Positions 12,401 to 22,859 are shown, counted from the first letter of the stretch. The stretch is DNA of 64,000 bases from Thelonectria olida (GCA_020736575.1 JAGPYM010000077.1:25927-89926), one strand, 5' to 3'. Notes: generated from the sequence alone by a model not told the origin. Made by a program: numbers and translations.

Positions 12401-13276
12401 CAGCGCTGCAACTATTTCCCCCACGTACCGATCAAGCGCGCTTCGGGTTCTCGGTCTTCGCTGCGGCGGCAGCTTGCCCAGGACCGCAGACCTGAATCTC
12501 TTCTCATCTATCGATTTCCAGTTTCTGGTGGGTTCTCTGCTGAGCTGCTTGACTGACATGTCGAGGGAAGTGACGATCGGCAAGTGGTCTGAGTCGTGGT
12601 CGAGACTACGGTCTACTTCGCATCTGATGACCCGATCGACCAGGCCGAGGGTGACCAGGCAGAGATCGATCGTTGTCTGCCTACTGCCTTCTTCGTACGT
12701 GATAGTGCCTGGTGCCAGAGTGTTTGTGAGGTTATAGTCTTCCATAATCTCGACGAGATCTTCTGCCTCTGCCTCTGTTCTAGGGACATGGGAGCCCCCC
12801 CACAACTCATGATGTAGATTGAAGTCTCCGATTAGTATCTGCTCTGTTTGTCGAGCCGAGTCGAGCACCCTTCGCAGTTGAGGTAGTACGCTTCGCCTAT
12901 TTTCCGCCGTTTGGTCGGGGTTGTAAATGTTGTGCACCTTGACCTCTCTCATCTCGTCTCCTTGTCCTAAGGTTATCGTTACCGTGCAAAGGTCCCGACC
13001 GTGCGACTCGAATTGCCACTTTGAATGATCAAGGCGTTTGTTGATATATAGACACACCCTTGCTGGGCTTCTGCCTTCATTTTGGGGGTAGCATAGATGA
13101 AACTGGTCTTTTGCCGGATGGTGTGTAGTGTACATGAAGGAATTCGCCCATGGTTCCTGGATGGCTAAGATGTCGAATTTCATTACCCTTGGGTCCCGTA
13201 GGAGGGTAGCCATAACGATGTCTCTCGATTTTCTGACGTTATACTGTAGTATTGAGAGTGATTCCATGTGTCTCAT
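9440..13276 (-). CDS. LINE-1 ORF2: endonuclease, reverse transcriptase and RNase H
   Basis: 1,278 residues. The N-terminus is an APE-like endonuclease (QYNVRKS, IQEPW, GDFNLHHELWGG, HDSDHLPIV). The centre is a reverse transcriptase with [24 protein letters not shown] and a FIDD catalytic box. The C-terminal third is an RNase H domain whose acidic residues are all visible: YTDGSG, AGELQGI, YTDNQAA and NEAADGAAK. A Cys/His motif (CNCGEG...HILLQC) follows. The start ATG overlaps the ORF1 stop as ATGA, which points to translation by re-initiation. No stop or frameshift is seen, so the protein could be functional. It belongs with fungal Tad/I-like LINEs; the clade is inferred. Confidence 0.92.
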   Translation of the reverse strand: MRHMESLSILQYNVRKSRDIVMATLLRDPRVMKFDILAIQEPWANSFMYTTHHPAKDQFHLCYPQNEGRSPARVCLYINKRLDHSKWQFESHGRDLCTVTITLGQGDEMREVKVHNIYNPDQTAENRRSVLPQLRRVLDSARQTEQILIGDFNLHHELWGGSHVPRTEAEAEDLVEIMEDYNLTNTLAPGTITYEEGSRQTTIDLCLVTLGLVDRVIRCEVDRSLDHDSDHLPIVTSLDMSVKQLSREPTRNWKSIDEKRFRSAVLGKLPPQRRPRTRSALDRYVGEIVAALKSAIETAVPQRTWSPKSRRGWDEECTRVLAETKRLRRLHNLYHTEETWEAYRAARNHKGRVIKKALRRAHRENVERASESPEALWRMTKWARNRTTQAPEVTPTLEHPDTSQMVSDPAEKAEIFRKAFFPSPPEAEIDDIEDAIYPDRITMPPITEQEVERAIQEASPLKAPGPDGIPNKAWQLAATWIKPHLSAIFNQSLNLGYCPQHFRESTTVVLRKQGKDNYTTPGSYRPIGLLNTIGKIMDAIIAHRLSYVAETHNLLPSTHMGGRKMRSAEHAVHHIIDKIYEAWNIGRGQVASLLLLDVSGAFDNVSHKRLLHNLRKRKIDEKTVRWISSLLEDRHTRISIDGFRTERHRISTGTVQGSPLSPILYIFYNADLIESCNQAEDTTSTGFIDDVAILTWGDTTTETCNKLQGALQTAEQWAKTHASVFSPSKFQLIHFTRARTRIDIQHPLQTAWGEIPAKPTCKYLGLIMDSALQWKPHVDEIRRKATKTISALSSLGSSTWGLTFQDMRKIYRGVVVPQIVYACSAWSNSNWRTRYMPYTNKTLAQLQSLQARAARAISGAFKATSAPALDVETHLLPIEHQIWKHNADCLGRIGFGGQESQHSADGLRGGKTKMSPRRAIQKAIQDEQGFEMEKMEVVTPHVVPPWWRGPKTFIEESVEKAQARHQYGIGNEPNAIHIYTDGSGINGHVGAAAVCTTTSQSRSAYMGDDTVSTVYAGELQGISLALQIAQEDRSQGNIRKKILIYTDNQAAIRSAARPRGKSGSYLLQDITKRIQELQTQGLTVEIRWIPAHKGIYGNEAADGAAKEATGWRQRGPPGLRAQQPPVLYSLKSTLKMWSRRVVNDRWKTQWRQETRGRTTFRHTPEPTPKALQPHKHFSKRQSAIYIQLRTEKIGMNDFLFKRRVPGVTDPRCNCGEGRQTVTHILLQCRKHTALRNQELGQFPGRQNLRTLLSERKVAAKVVKFMEQTQILGQFRISP

Positions 13277-14979
13277 TCACGGTTGTCAACGTCCATGTTC
13301 TCCGCTTGGTAGGTGCCGTGTAGTCGTGCCGAGTTTGCATCGAGGGCTTCCAGTGCCCTTCTAGATGGCGTTATGATTCTTTGGGGCCGTTGACTGCCCG
13401 TGTTGACTGTGATTTCTTTCTCGACCTCGTTCGGGGCGACTGCGTTGCTTCCAGGGTTGGCTCTCTTTTGCCCTCTCTTCGTCGGTGACCTGCTTCTTCC
13501 TTGCCGATTCTGCTGACTGCGGCCAGGTGCGAGAGATGGCGCTCCCTCCCGGATGATTCGTCCGATCGGCTCCTCCTGGGCTCTCACAGTTGGGTTCGCC
13601 TGGCTGACTGCCATGCTGCTCTGTGGCTCTAGGTGGTACCTGGGACGTGCGGCGTATGCGGCCTTGACCTTGGCCATCTCCTCCTTCCTGATTGCACACT
13701 GGTTGCTCCAGGCCTCGTGTTGACCTTTACAGTTGGCGCACTTTCTGGGTACGCTCCTGTCGGATTTGACAGGGCATTCACGGGACGCGTGTTCTTGAGC
13801 GCAGTAGCCGCATCTCGTCGTTGCCTTGCACTGGGTTCCTATGTGGCCATATCCTTGACAGCCGAAGCATTGCCTCAGTCGGCACGACCTGTTGTACAGC
13901 TCGCACTGAAAGACCTCCCCTTGCCAGATCAGGCCCTCGTCGATGATCTTGTTGGCGTCTTGGGGTCTTGTAAACTCAATGATGATCGAGGAAGCAGCCT
14001 TTTCCGCAGATTTCCTCGTGAGCCAGCCTATGTATTTTATCTCGGCGCTCGGGATGAACGGTCTGTTTTCCTGGAGAATGCTGTCTCTGGTGTCCTCAAG
14101 TTGGCTCACATCCATCGAGCTGGTACGGATGCCGTGAACAAGAACTCCGTATGTTGGAATGCGCACTGTTGCTCCATTGCCGAGCCGGTGCTCCCAGTCC
14201 TCAGCGAACTGCCGGAGTACCTCCATGTCAGAGGTCGTAGCCGTCTTGATGCTAAGGTCACCGCTTTTGAGTTGGTTAGTTGACACCGTCTTGATGTGCT
14301 CTATATGCTCGTTTTCGCTTTGTTCTATAGCACGGTCTACGTGTGCTTTCAGGCTACGGGGGTTCATCGCCCGTAGGCTGGCTATGGTGAGTGGGTTCCG
14401 AATGTTCACGGTGATCTCTCGGAGCACTTGCGCAGGTGGTGCCTTGTTTTGGTTCAGTGGATTATGCATGCTCGTAGCTAGCCCATTACCAGCTGCTACA
14501 GATGCGTAGGTCCGTGGCAAGCTCGGTCGGTTGTGCTGGTCTGCGTTCTTGATCTCTCTCACCATTGTCATGACTGTTCTGCCGATATCGATCGATTCTC
14601 TGGCTGCCGCCTTCGTCTCGTTCTGTGTTTTGTGGCCCTCGCGCATTCCTTCTAGTGCCTGCTGGCCCGTGTTCGCTGCCTGTTTGAGTTCCGTTTTGAT
14701 ATCGTTGAGAGCCTGCATCGTGCTTTCCGCCGCGATCTTCGATTCGGTTCTTACCATCTGTAGTGCGTCATGTACAGTGCCGAGGTCTGGGATGTTGTGG
14801 ATCTTATTGACGAGGGATAGTGCGCCCATGGCCATGATCTTGGCTAGGTCATGGGGGACAGGTTGGTCTTTCGCGCGTTCGATGCACAAGAGGGCGTCCC
14901 TGAGGTATTTGCCGAGTTGCGTGGCGTGCTCGCGGAATTCGGCTGGCCATGCCACCTCTTGGGGCCACGAAGTCGCCAT
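13273..14979 (-). CDS. LINE-1 ORF1: gag-like protein with CCHC zinc knuckles
   Basis: About 568 residues from the ATG at 14979-14977 (MATSWPQEVAWP). The N-terminal half is helical. The C-terminal half has three zinc-knuckle-like units (CFGCQGYGHIGTQC, CGYCAQEHASREC, CANCKGQHEAWSNQC), the usual nucleic-acid-binding signature of LINE ORF1. A Ser/Arg-rich tail follows. The stop TGA at 13275-13273 shares bases with the ORF2 ATG. An upstream in-frame GTG would add six residues, but the ATG is preferred. Confidence 0.9.
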   Translation of the reverse strand: MATSWPQEVAWPAEFREHATQLGKYLRDALLCIERAKDQPVPHDLAKIMAMGALSLVNKIHNIPDLGTVHDALQMVRTESKIAAESTMQALNDIKTELKQAANTGQQALEGMREGHKTQNETKAAARESIDIGRTVMTMVREIKNADQHNRPSLPRTYASVAAGNGLATSMHNPLNQNKAPPAQVLREITVNIRNPLTIASLRAMNPRSLKAHVDRAIEQSENEHIEHIKTVSTNQLKSGDLSIKTATTSDMEVLRQFAEDWEHRLGNGATVRIPTYGVLVHGIRTSSMDVSQLEDTRDSILQENRPFIPSAEIKYIGWLTRKSAEKAASSIIIEFTRPQDANKIIDEGLIWQGEVFQCELYNRSCRLRQCFGCQGYGHIGTQCKATTRCGYCAQEHASRECPVKSDRSVPRKCANCKGQHEAWSNQCAIRKEEMAKVKAAYAARPRYHLEPQSSMAVSQANPTVRAQEEPIGRIIREGAPSLAPGRSQQNRQGRSRSPTKRGQKRANPGSNAVAPNEVEKEITVNTGSQRPQRIITPSRRALEALDANSARLHGTYQAENMDVDNRE

Positions 14980-15266
14980 GATCGTCTGAAAACGCACTGG
15001 GCGATGCGCTAGACTTCAGGCTATTCAATTGACTCGTTGGAGAGGCGTGAGAGTGCTGTTTGGGGCTGTTGTTTCAAAAATTCGTTCTCGCTGTTGTGAA
15101 AAGTTTTTTTCTCCGATGGGTCAGAAGGCGCGGAAGGAAGAACCTTCGTCTCTACGTTCCTCAGGCACGTGACCCGACTTTCCTCCTTTTTCTGGAGCTT
15201 GATCGAACTTGGAACCGCGCCCTCTGTTCGGCATCTTGCTTACTGTTTGCCGGTCCGCCGTTTGCC

Positions 15267-16875
15267 ATGCCTCGGAACATTTTATTACACAACAAACTGC
15301 GCTCATTCGAATCAGCTGCTGAGGAAGAAAGTAATTTTCTTCTTTCTGTCCGACACCAATGCGCTGCCGAGAGCTTGAGGCATCGGCTGTGGGATCAGAG
15401 GGAGTCGATCGAAGCCGTGGTCAGACACCATCTTCGCCTACGCAGAGACGATGTCTGCACGGTTCTACCTCCGGAATCGTGGATACAAGGCGGATTCAAT
15501 CTTTGCGTGCTCGTTGAGGTGGATTCTGGCGGCTTCGCCAGAAGGCTGGTTTTCCGGTGTCCCATGCCTCATAAGCTTGCTGAACACCGATATCCCGGCA
15601 CGATTGATGAAAAAGTCAGTTGCGAAGTGGCCACATATGTATGGATGCAAGAGTACTGCGCCGACATTCGGATCCCAAGCCTTTTCGCTTTCGGCTTCAG
15701 AGACGGCAGTCACGTTCGTGTTCCCAGTTCTTTGCTCGCTTAAATGGTGCTGATCTAACAATTTGGCTTCGACCTAGTTCACCCACGTTAGGCAGCGACC
15801 GGTTTACGTCGGAATCTACCACGCCTTCTGGCGATGGACCCATCGTCTCCTTCACTATCCCTTGCTTTCGAACTACATTCACGACGCATCCGCACCGGCC
15901 GTTGGCACCGCCTATATGCTTTTAGAATATATTGGTCCCGAGACCGGGAAAATGCTTTCACATACTTGGACCCGACATATGCACGATGCTGGTCGACGAG
16001 CTCGCTTATTTCAGGGCATGGCGCGTATTATGCTCTCACTCGCTCGGCTTCCACAGCCGCATATTGGCTCCTTCCAATTCAACACGAGCGACGGCACAAT
16101 TACACTTTCCAACCGGCCCCTGACGTGCACCATGATGATTTTCGAGAATAGCGGGACACCACGAACAATTCAGCCTTGCCAAATGTATCAGACCACAGAC
16201 AGTTTTGCCTCCGATATGCTTACGCTGCATGATAACCACCTCCTTCACGACCCTCACGCCGTGCGACATGAGGACGATGCCCGAGAAAGAATGACAATTA
16301 GGACATTGCTTCGAGCAGTCATGCACTACTTCATCTTGTCAGATCGACGGAACGGCCCTTTCCTCCTACAGCTGACCGACTTTCATCAGAGCAATATTTT
16401 TGTAGACGACGATTGGAATATTACTTGTTTGATCGATCTTGAGTGGATCTGCGCGCTTCCGGCGGAAATGTTGTCAGTACCGTACTGGCTTACGAACTGC
16501 AGCATAGATAGTATCATTGACGAGGAGTATGGCGCCTTCGACGAGGCGCGACAGGTCTTTCTAGCAATCATGGACGAGGAGAATAGAAGCATACGGATGG
16601 AGCATGATATTCAGATCACAAGCACGATGAGAGATGTTTGGGTTTCCAAAGGAGTGTGGTTTTGGGCGTGTCTGAGGTCTCTAAATGCTTGGCTTTTCGT
16701 GTTTGAGGACCACATTCTTCCCAAATTCTCCGCTGACAAAGGATTGGTTGTCGACCTGAAACAGGTATCGACGCTTTGGCAGGAGGAGGTTGGGCTTGTT
16801 GTGAAAGCCAAAGTTGATGACGAAGAGCAGTACCAGGCAGAGCTCCGGTCCCTCTTCGACAGTAAAGGACTTTGA
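15267..16875 (+). CDS. APH-family phosphotransferase-like protein (514 aa)
   Basis: Exons 15267-15713 and 15778-16875. The 64-bp intron has a GTTCGT donor, a CTAAC branch site and a CTAG acceptor, and the phase fits exactly. The product resembles the large fungal family annotated as phosphotransferase enzyme (APH/choline-kinase fold). The Brenner-like catalytic motif LTDFHQSNIFVDDDWNITC (His, Asn) is followed by LIDLEW, the metal-binding Asp position. An N-terminal CEVATYVWMQ helix and the IPSLFAFGF strand precede the hinge LLEYIGPETGKML. No stop interrupts either exon. The substrate is unknown for this family; the kinase activity is inferred from the motifs only. The start is the first in-frame ATG (MPRNILLHNKL). 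Confidence 0.85.
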
Positions 16876-16989
16876 AGGAGTGAAAGAATATACAGTTTCT
16901 TCGCAGTAAATATGCCCCGCCCTGCCTGGTGGAATGGTAAGTCAATGAATGTCTTCAGTAGTGGCCGGCAACTCATGGCTCATACCATA

Positions 16990-17196
16990 TCATTTCTTTT
17001 CTTCCTTCCCATCCTTGTCCTTGTTACTTTTGCCTCGAACTCTTCGTGCAGCCTCCCCGGAGGAGATCACTATGCTCATATCACTTGCCTTGCCAGACTT
17101 TCCGAATTGTGCATCCTGGATAATGACGTCGGCTTCCTCTGAAGTTTTGCCGCCAGATGCGCTGGAATACCCTTGGTTGCCACCATTATCCGCCAT
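16990..17196 (-). CDS. Small Gly/Ser/Lys-rich orphan (68 aa), tentative
   Basis: The frame starts at the ATG at 17196-17194 (MADNGGNQGYSSASGGK) and ends in a Lys/Asp/Glu-rich tail (KSNKDKDGKEEKK). It is hydrophilic, with no membrane segment or recognised domain. It lies tail to tail with the APH-like gene, 114 bp apart. It may be a real small gene or chance. Confidence 0.35.
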   Translation of the reverse strand: MADNGGNQGYSSASGGKTSEEADVIIQDAQFGKSGKASDMSIVISSGEAARRVRGKSNKDKDGKEEKK

Positions 17197-18566
17197 GTTG
17201 TAGATAAGATATGCCGTGAGGTTGGGTGGCGATGATGAGTTCTGTATAATCAAGAGACGAAGATGCCAAGAAAGACCCTACTAGTAGACTAGTAGATGTT
17301 TGCTCTGGATGTTGTGGACGGGAAGGGGAGTTTATAACGAGAGCGACCGCAAGCATGAACATGCTCAATTCAAGTACTCGAGCACCTCACATATAGTCTC
17401 GATGTGCGTTGGGGCGGACGTGCATATGCAATCACATGTGATAGGCAACGGGCGGTTAGGAGATGGATGGGAAAGTCCACCAGCCCTGAGATATCATGTT
17501 TGTGTCCAGCCTGATGCATGGTGTGCACTGAATGTCACGCCATGTGGGGTGCGTAGGCCAACTCTTTTCTGGCTCTCCAAGTTGGTGCCGCCTGATCCTT
17601 GCGCAAACAAACCGTCTTTCACTCCATCATTGATGACAAGCGCACAAGAGCCTTGACGCCCGCACAAAACTGCAACCTGCCACGGATGGACTATCGTGTT
17701 GTGGGCTGTGGGAGAGGAGGTCTGAACGGACTGCACTTCGTGCCAGCATGAATGGCAGCATCGACGCCACCAACATGGTCCCCCGCTTACATTGAACAGG
17801 AAGCGAGAAGCGCTCCAAAAGGCACGGGCGACGGAGTAGGGTCACGTCGAAGGCATGCCGATGCGTTGTCTGCACTGCGCCTGCGGGTCTCCTGACAACT
17901 CAGACGTCGGCAAACAGGAGCATGCAAAGTCGTTGCTTCTCGACCTTTTCACTGTGAAATAATTCCAAGGCTGGTTACGGAGGATCCGGTACTGACTGAT
18001 CAGTGAGCGGTTTGTGCGGAGTTCTGCCGGGTCCATGGACAATGAGGCTTGGTACAAAAACTGCACGGGCCGACTTTTCGTGACCTCGTTTTTTCACCTA
18101 GGAGAATTTAGATTGACCCACATAAAACTTGCAGGCACCGGTTGGCTGGCTCCTCAACCTCGTGGACAAGGCCTTTGAACCAACACCCACCGAGACCGTG
18201 AATTTGTTCACGGTTCAATTGATATCAACGTTCCTAGTTCAGCTCATTGGAAGGAACTGTGGGGAATTTGACTGCGGATCCGGGAATTTAGTGGAGACCA
18301 TAGCGGCCGAAGCCCTACCACCGGGCCGGGCCGCGTGCGGGATGACTCATGAGTCGAGGCAGCCACTCTCAAAATTTGAAACAGACTTTTCGGAGGAGTA
18401 TGGACACGATGTCCTCCTCGGCATGTCCCGCAGGCAACAATATTGCTGTATCCGCAGGGCTCTAGCGTTGTCCAATCGTTGCGATCATTGCGATGCTTTT
18501 CCAGGAAGCCGGGCGAGAAGGGCCACAACACGCGGCAGGAGATTGCGGAACGAAGGTTGTCTTTGC
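17197..18566. other. No gene recognised
   Basis: Open frames here are short and overlap on both strands without motifs. A plus-strand frame near 18129-18280 contains a plausible amphipathic stretch (TETVNLFTVQLISTFLVQL) but no start or homologue that I can name. A small palindrome, CTACTAGTAGACTAGTAG, lies near 17279-17296. Confidence 0.4.
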
Positions 18567-18905
18567 TCAAGTACGCCTCCACCCACCATAGCCTTGATTG
18601 CCTCCGGAGGAGGGGAGCGCCTTTAGCTGTTGAGGACCGCCTTCAAGGCGTCGGCGACTTCCTGCGCCAAATTGTACTTGAAGTGCTATAGCTTCCATAC
18701 GATGACTCGGGCAGGGTTGTCCTTGGTCACGTGGAGATACTCGCGACGACCAAGCTTCCCCTGGACCTCGTCTTCGTCGGGCGAACAACTCTAGTGCCAC
18801 CGTCCTGTCGGCGGGCGCCTCGTCGTTTGGCATAGGTGGCTCGTATGAAAACCTGGTTTGAGGATTGACAATCTCCAGACTAGAGCCGGCAAAGTCGCAG
18901 AGCTT

Positions 18906-21900
18906 CATACATGGCTATATGAATATTCACACCGATTTTCTTATATTCATATTATATTCAACTTGTCTAGCAAAACACATATTCATATAACATATTCATG
19001 CATATTCATATAAGGGTTCACGTGATGCCAAACTACTACAATGAAGTGAGAAGAATCGATTGATGTAGCTATACCGCCCGAAAACTTCTCAATCGCTCCC
19101 GTTTGACCTGTAAGCTATTAGATATCACCCTCTACAGCCTCTGGATCACACGGGAGGCCTATCCCGCCCTCAGCTGACGGTCTAATATGTCCCTCTCGCA
19201 GCCAGTTACCGATACACTCAATCTTCTCAATGCTCTCAATCAGCAATCGTAGCCTATCCCATCTAGCCGTGCGTCTAGCACCTGAAAAGGTCCGCTCCGG
19301 CTCTGCTGATTCTGCTGGTACAGACAGGATATCGATAGCCATACGGCTAAGCTGTGGGTATGCTGTACGAATGTCTTCACTATACCACCATTGAAGCGGC
19401 GTGGTGCCCCCTGCAAGTGCGATAGGAGCCTCTGAGATAAAGCTATCGAAATCATCCTTGCCCCGTGCTCTCGCCATTGTCTTATGTCGCAGCTCTAAGC
19501 GCATCTTTGAGAGCATCGTATCCTTCTTTCGCTTTAATAAAGGAGGCACAGCCAAGGATTGCTCTGAGAGCTGTATCTCGACATCGTGATTGTACTCTTC
19601 CTTCCAGAGACTGCGGGCGGCGGCAAACGCGCCCTCGTGCCATTCCTCGGGCCAACATTCTTCGATATAGCTCTTACGTTTGGAAGGATCGAGAAGGAGG
19701 GCGGCGGCATATACGGAGACATCCTCGGTCATAGTGTAATACTTATCGAGTATAAACCAGCACATATCGATAGAGTGAATTATACGATCATCGCGATTGC
19801 TCGGCTGCGAGTAGTGGGCCTAATTGGCTGATTAGCATGCCATATAAGCTATAGATAAAGCAGAAAAATGTAAAAACTTAGCCGTATACCTTCCACTTTT
19901 CGCAGTGTCCTAGGAGAAGGTCCAGTAGCTCAAGTGACTGTGAGATTGATGCCATAGCGCCTTCAGCTTCCAGCGTGGCCTCATAGAAAGGTTGAAGGAA
20001 TTCTAGCGTTCTTTCTAGCATTTCCCAATCCCTGCTGCTAAGAGTATTGCCTTCGAGATCATTATCATGTTCAGCAGTAAACTGGATGATCTGTGACTTC
20101 TTCTTTAACGCAATAGTGATAACTCTATGCCATGATGACCATCTCGTGATATTATCGATACCTAGTTGCTTACCTACAGCATCGTACCACTGATCGTTGT
20201 GTAGAGCTGAGCTCCGTATATAGACTGCAAGTGCATGAAGTTTTGCTAGCGTTGGAATGCCTTGCCAGCCAGCGAAGCGCTTATCGTTTTTGCTGGCTTG
20301 CTGATGCGTAGTTGCGGCTCGCTTGCCTCTCGCCTTTATAGATCTTCTCGTGGGCTGCTCCTGCCGCTCTTCCTGCTGTTGTTCTTGCTGCGTCGTGGTG
20401 TCCGAATATGCCGCAATCTCCGCCGGACCCAGCTCATGTAATTGCTGTGAGAACTCCTCTAGCATAGTTGAACCTGGCTCATCGGCAGCAGCTTCGAGTG
20501 CAGCTCCAAGAGCTGCTTTTGAGCGAGCAAGAAGGAATGCTTGTAAGGAGAGATTGATAATATGGCCGATGCAGCGGATTCTGTGGCGTTTGTGAGGGTA
20601 CTGAGCCTATATTATAATTTAGTATAAGCTACAGAGGCATAAGCGGCTCAGAGTGAAACTTACACCTGATTCCGCCTCCAAAACCTTTGATAGCTCCTCT
20701 AAACAGGTGTCGTTTGATGTAGCATTATCGCCTATATAATAGCCAAGGTTTTAAGCAGTAATATTGAACTTCCGTAGCGTACCGGCGATCAACTCAGCCT
20801 GCGTAGCACCAGAATGGCTGTATTTGCACTCTGGCAGTCCTAGTAGTGCTTTCTGAAGCTTGAAGTCTTCATCGACCCATTGAGCGCATACAGCGAGTAC
20901 GCCATGGCGATGTGGCGATGTCCAGAGATCAGAAGATATGTGTATCTTCTACTGCGTTGTTTGAAGCCTCTCGGCGATTTGTGAGCTGTATAACGAGTAG
21001 TTCGAGTTAATATAGCCCATAGCCTGCTTTCGATCGTTGATGAGAAGGTCCCCGATGGCTGGATTACATGGCAGAACCAGATCTCGCAGCTCAGAGTACT
21101 CAACTGCCGAAAAGGGCAGTCTGCGCCTTGTTAGAAGCCCCACAACTGCCTCAATATAGGCTTGCTTATTAAAACAGTTGCGGAGAGCAGCCTGCGAAGG
21201 ACGGGAGACGATATACGAATCGATAGCGCCAGACGAAACACCCGAGGAAAATGTACTAGATGGAGTATCATTTGCAGCCTCGCTTGCTCGTATAAGGGCT
21301 CGGTGAGCTGTTTCTGCATGGTGTATAGCGTTTCCAGGCACCCGATTCGACCATGGAGGATTCTGTCAGTGAAGACAAACGTAAGCACGATGACCCTTGG
21401 TCTTTCTGCGCTTCGGGCCAAGCTCAACTTGGAGGTGTTTATCGGGATAATCTATATAGAAAAAGGCGTTGAAATTCCATGAAAGTTTCGATGCAAACGA
21501 GCCGATAGAAGCGTTGTTAGTCATTGAGACTGATACCTCAGAAGCCTGAGAAGCCATAGGTGCTAATACGCAGTATGTTACTGCATGGCGTGAGTTAACT
21601 GAAGAGTTTTCTTTAAGATCTAATCAAGAGATTGTTGGGTAGAGAGATTGGTGCTGGCATGAAGTGTATTTGGAGTGTGTCACATCCAACCGACCAAAGG
21701 GTCACACGTTTGATCAAACCGGAAGGAAGGTCTTCCAGCTGTTCAGACAGGCTGTTCAGACAGGTTGTTCAGACCGGCAGCCCGGAAGTTCGGACTTCCC
21801 GTCAGAGGTTGGTATCACCTATGTCTCCCAAAAAGCAAGTTCTTCAACACAACGGCCCCGGAGGCCCAATTCATCTTAGTATAAGAACCCGAACTATTTC

Positions 21901-22074
21901 CACTCATTAGATAGAAAAATCAAGAGCCAATCAGGACCCCCTCCCTTATATGAATATGCATGAATATGGATACATAAGTACATATTATATTCATATATTA
22001 TATGGATATGAATATGAATATATTCATGCATATTCATATAAGATGTTATTTGAATATTCATATAGCCATGTCTG
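18906..22074 (-). mobile_element. hAT DNA transposon, 3,169 bp
   Basis: The ends are near-perfect inverted repeats: CATACATGGCTATATGAATA on the left and, on the opposite strand at the right, CAGACATGGCTATATGAATA. AT-rich subterminal regions carry many TATTCATAT motifs (18915-19015 and 21950-22060). An 8-bp target duplication flanks it. The transposase gene fills the centre. The insertion is inside the catalytic-loop exon of a protein kinase gene. Confidence 0.9.
19118..21557 (-). pseudogene. hAT transposase with three in-frame stops
   Basis: Proposed exons, read leftwards, are 21557-20664, 20606-19890 and 19804-19118 (introns of 57 and 85 bp, phase 0), about 766 codons. It has an N-terminal BED-type zinc finger (VCLH...HHAETAH), then DLWTSPHRHG and GDNATSND of the RNase H-like core, and a C-terminal hATC dimerisation block (PLQWWYSED...SAEPERTFS). 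In-frame stops are TGA at 21368-21366, TAG at 20951-20949 and TAA at 20753-20751; otherwise the frame is unbroken. The TGA falls where the second Cys of the C-x2-C finger is expected. The copy is therefore almost certainly unable to make transposase. Confidence 0.85.
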
Positions 22075-22261
22075 CAGAGCTTGATACGCAAGTTATCGAA
22101 GACGACGGCATTCCGAGCCGAGAGATCGCCCCAGATGACACCGCGATCGTGGAGGTATTGCACAGTCTCTGCGAAGTCCACCGTCATTTGCAGGCGGTCA
22201 TCCATCCCGGGCGGATCGTATTGCCATGCGGAGCACTCGAGACGCAGCACCCAAGCTTCGT

Positions 22262-22287
22262 CGGTGCCGGGAATCGGTGCCGGGAAT
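22262..22287. repeat. 13-bp perfect tandem duplication in the kinase pseudogene
   Basis: CGGTGCCGGGAAT occurs twice head to tail. Removing one copy brings the kinase reading frame before it (ELIPGT) into phase with the frame after it (DEAWVLRLECSAW). Confidence 0.85.
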
Positions 22288-22859
22288 CAGTTCGAGGCGG
22301 ATGCAGGCGGTGATACATGTGTGCGAGCCGAGAGCTTTGTAGATAACGGTCTCACGCTTAAAGCGGTCGTTCATGTCTTTAGCGAATACCGCTTTATCGT
22401 CCGCCGCCTTCAGAACGGACCGAGTATTGCCCTTCTCTGTATACACGATGCTACAAGCAGTTCTTCCGAGCGGCTCTAATCTGGCTCCTGATCAGACAGT
22501 CACATGTTGGAAAGAAGGATTAATACAATACAATACAATTTATTACGCCCGGCGGCTTGAACCGAAAGGGCACTGATTACTAATATACACATACATAGCT
22601 CAAATTGTGTCCTGGTCTCCTCAAGCCCATACCATGTTCTTGTCCTGCTTATGCATTCTCATTTGCTCTCTCCTTTTCTACGGATTCCCGTGGGTTAGTA
22701 TTATTATTAGCGAACTAGCTTGAAGCCTATTCTCCAAGTGTTCAGTGTCCTATCTACGGCGGCTGAAGCGGCGTTCGCCTTTGCTGGCACGGGGTGAGGG
22801 TAAGTTAGGTTGGGAAGAGTGGGTTAGTGGGGTAATAGGTCCGGGTCTGTCTTCATCCG

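Larger units (their letters stand above)
9300..15000 (-). mobile_element. LINE-1: two-ORF non-LTR retrotransposon with intact RNase H
   Basis: ORF1 (13273-14979) and ORF2 (9440-13276) read leftwards and are both uninterrupted. The boundaries are approximate. The 3' end is placed near 9300, because a TACTAATGTACACATG motif there resembles the TACTAATATACACATA motif just inside the 3' end of LINE-2. I could not find a target-site duplication, so the 5' end (about 15000) is a guess from the ORF1 start. Confidence 0.8.
18898..22082. repeat. 8-bp target-site duplication CAGAGCTT flanking the hAT element
   Basis: CAGAGCTT at 18898-18905 is repeated at 22075-22082 immediately outside the terminal inverted repeats. 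Eight bases is the hallmark length for hAT insertion. Confidence 0.85.
18567..22512 (-). pseudogene. Decayed fungal protein kinase, split by a hAT transposon
   Basis: Read right to left, 22512-22075 encodes a glycine-loop-like start (RTACSIVYTEKGN), VLKAADDKAV and the catalytic loop DRGVIWGDLSARNAVV. After the hAT insertion, 18905-18567 continues with KLCDFAGSS (the activation-segment DF-G position) and a C-terminal part ending in REYLHVTKDNPARVIVWK and LAQEVADALKAVLN. With the transposon and one 8-bp target copy removed, the frame joins exactly (RIKLC then DFAGSS). Other damage: a 13-bp tandem duplication at 22262-22287 shifts the frame; a TGA lies just upstream of RLEPLG; and in the C-terminal part there is a frameshift plus a TAG where VWKLWHF would be expected. 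LINE-2 sits just beyond the 5' end and may have separated further N-terminal sequence. Confidence 0.75.

Noticed and set aside
15000..15266. Target-site duplication for LINE-1
   Set aside because: The best shared string with the 3' side (ACTTT(T)CCTCCT) is short, inexact and in low-complexity sequence.
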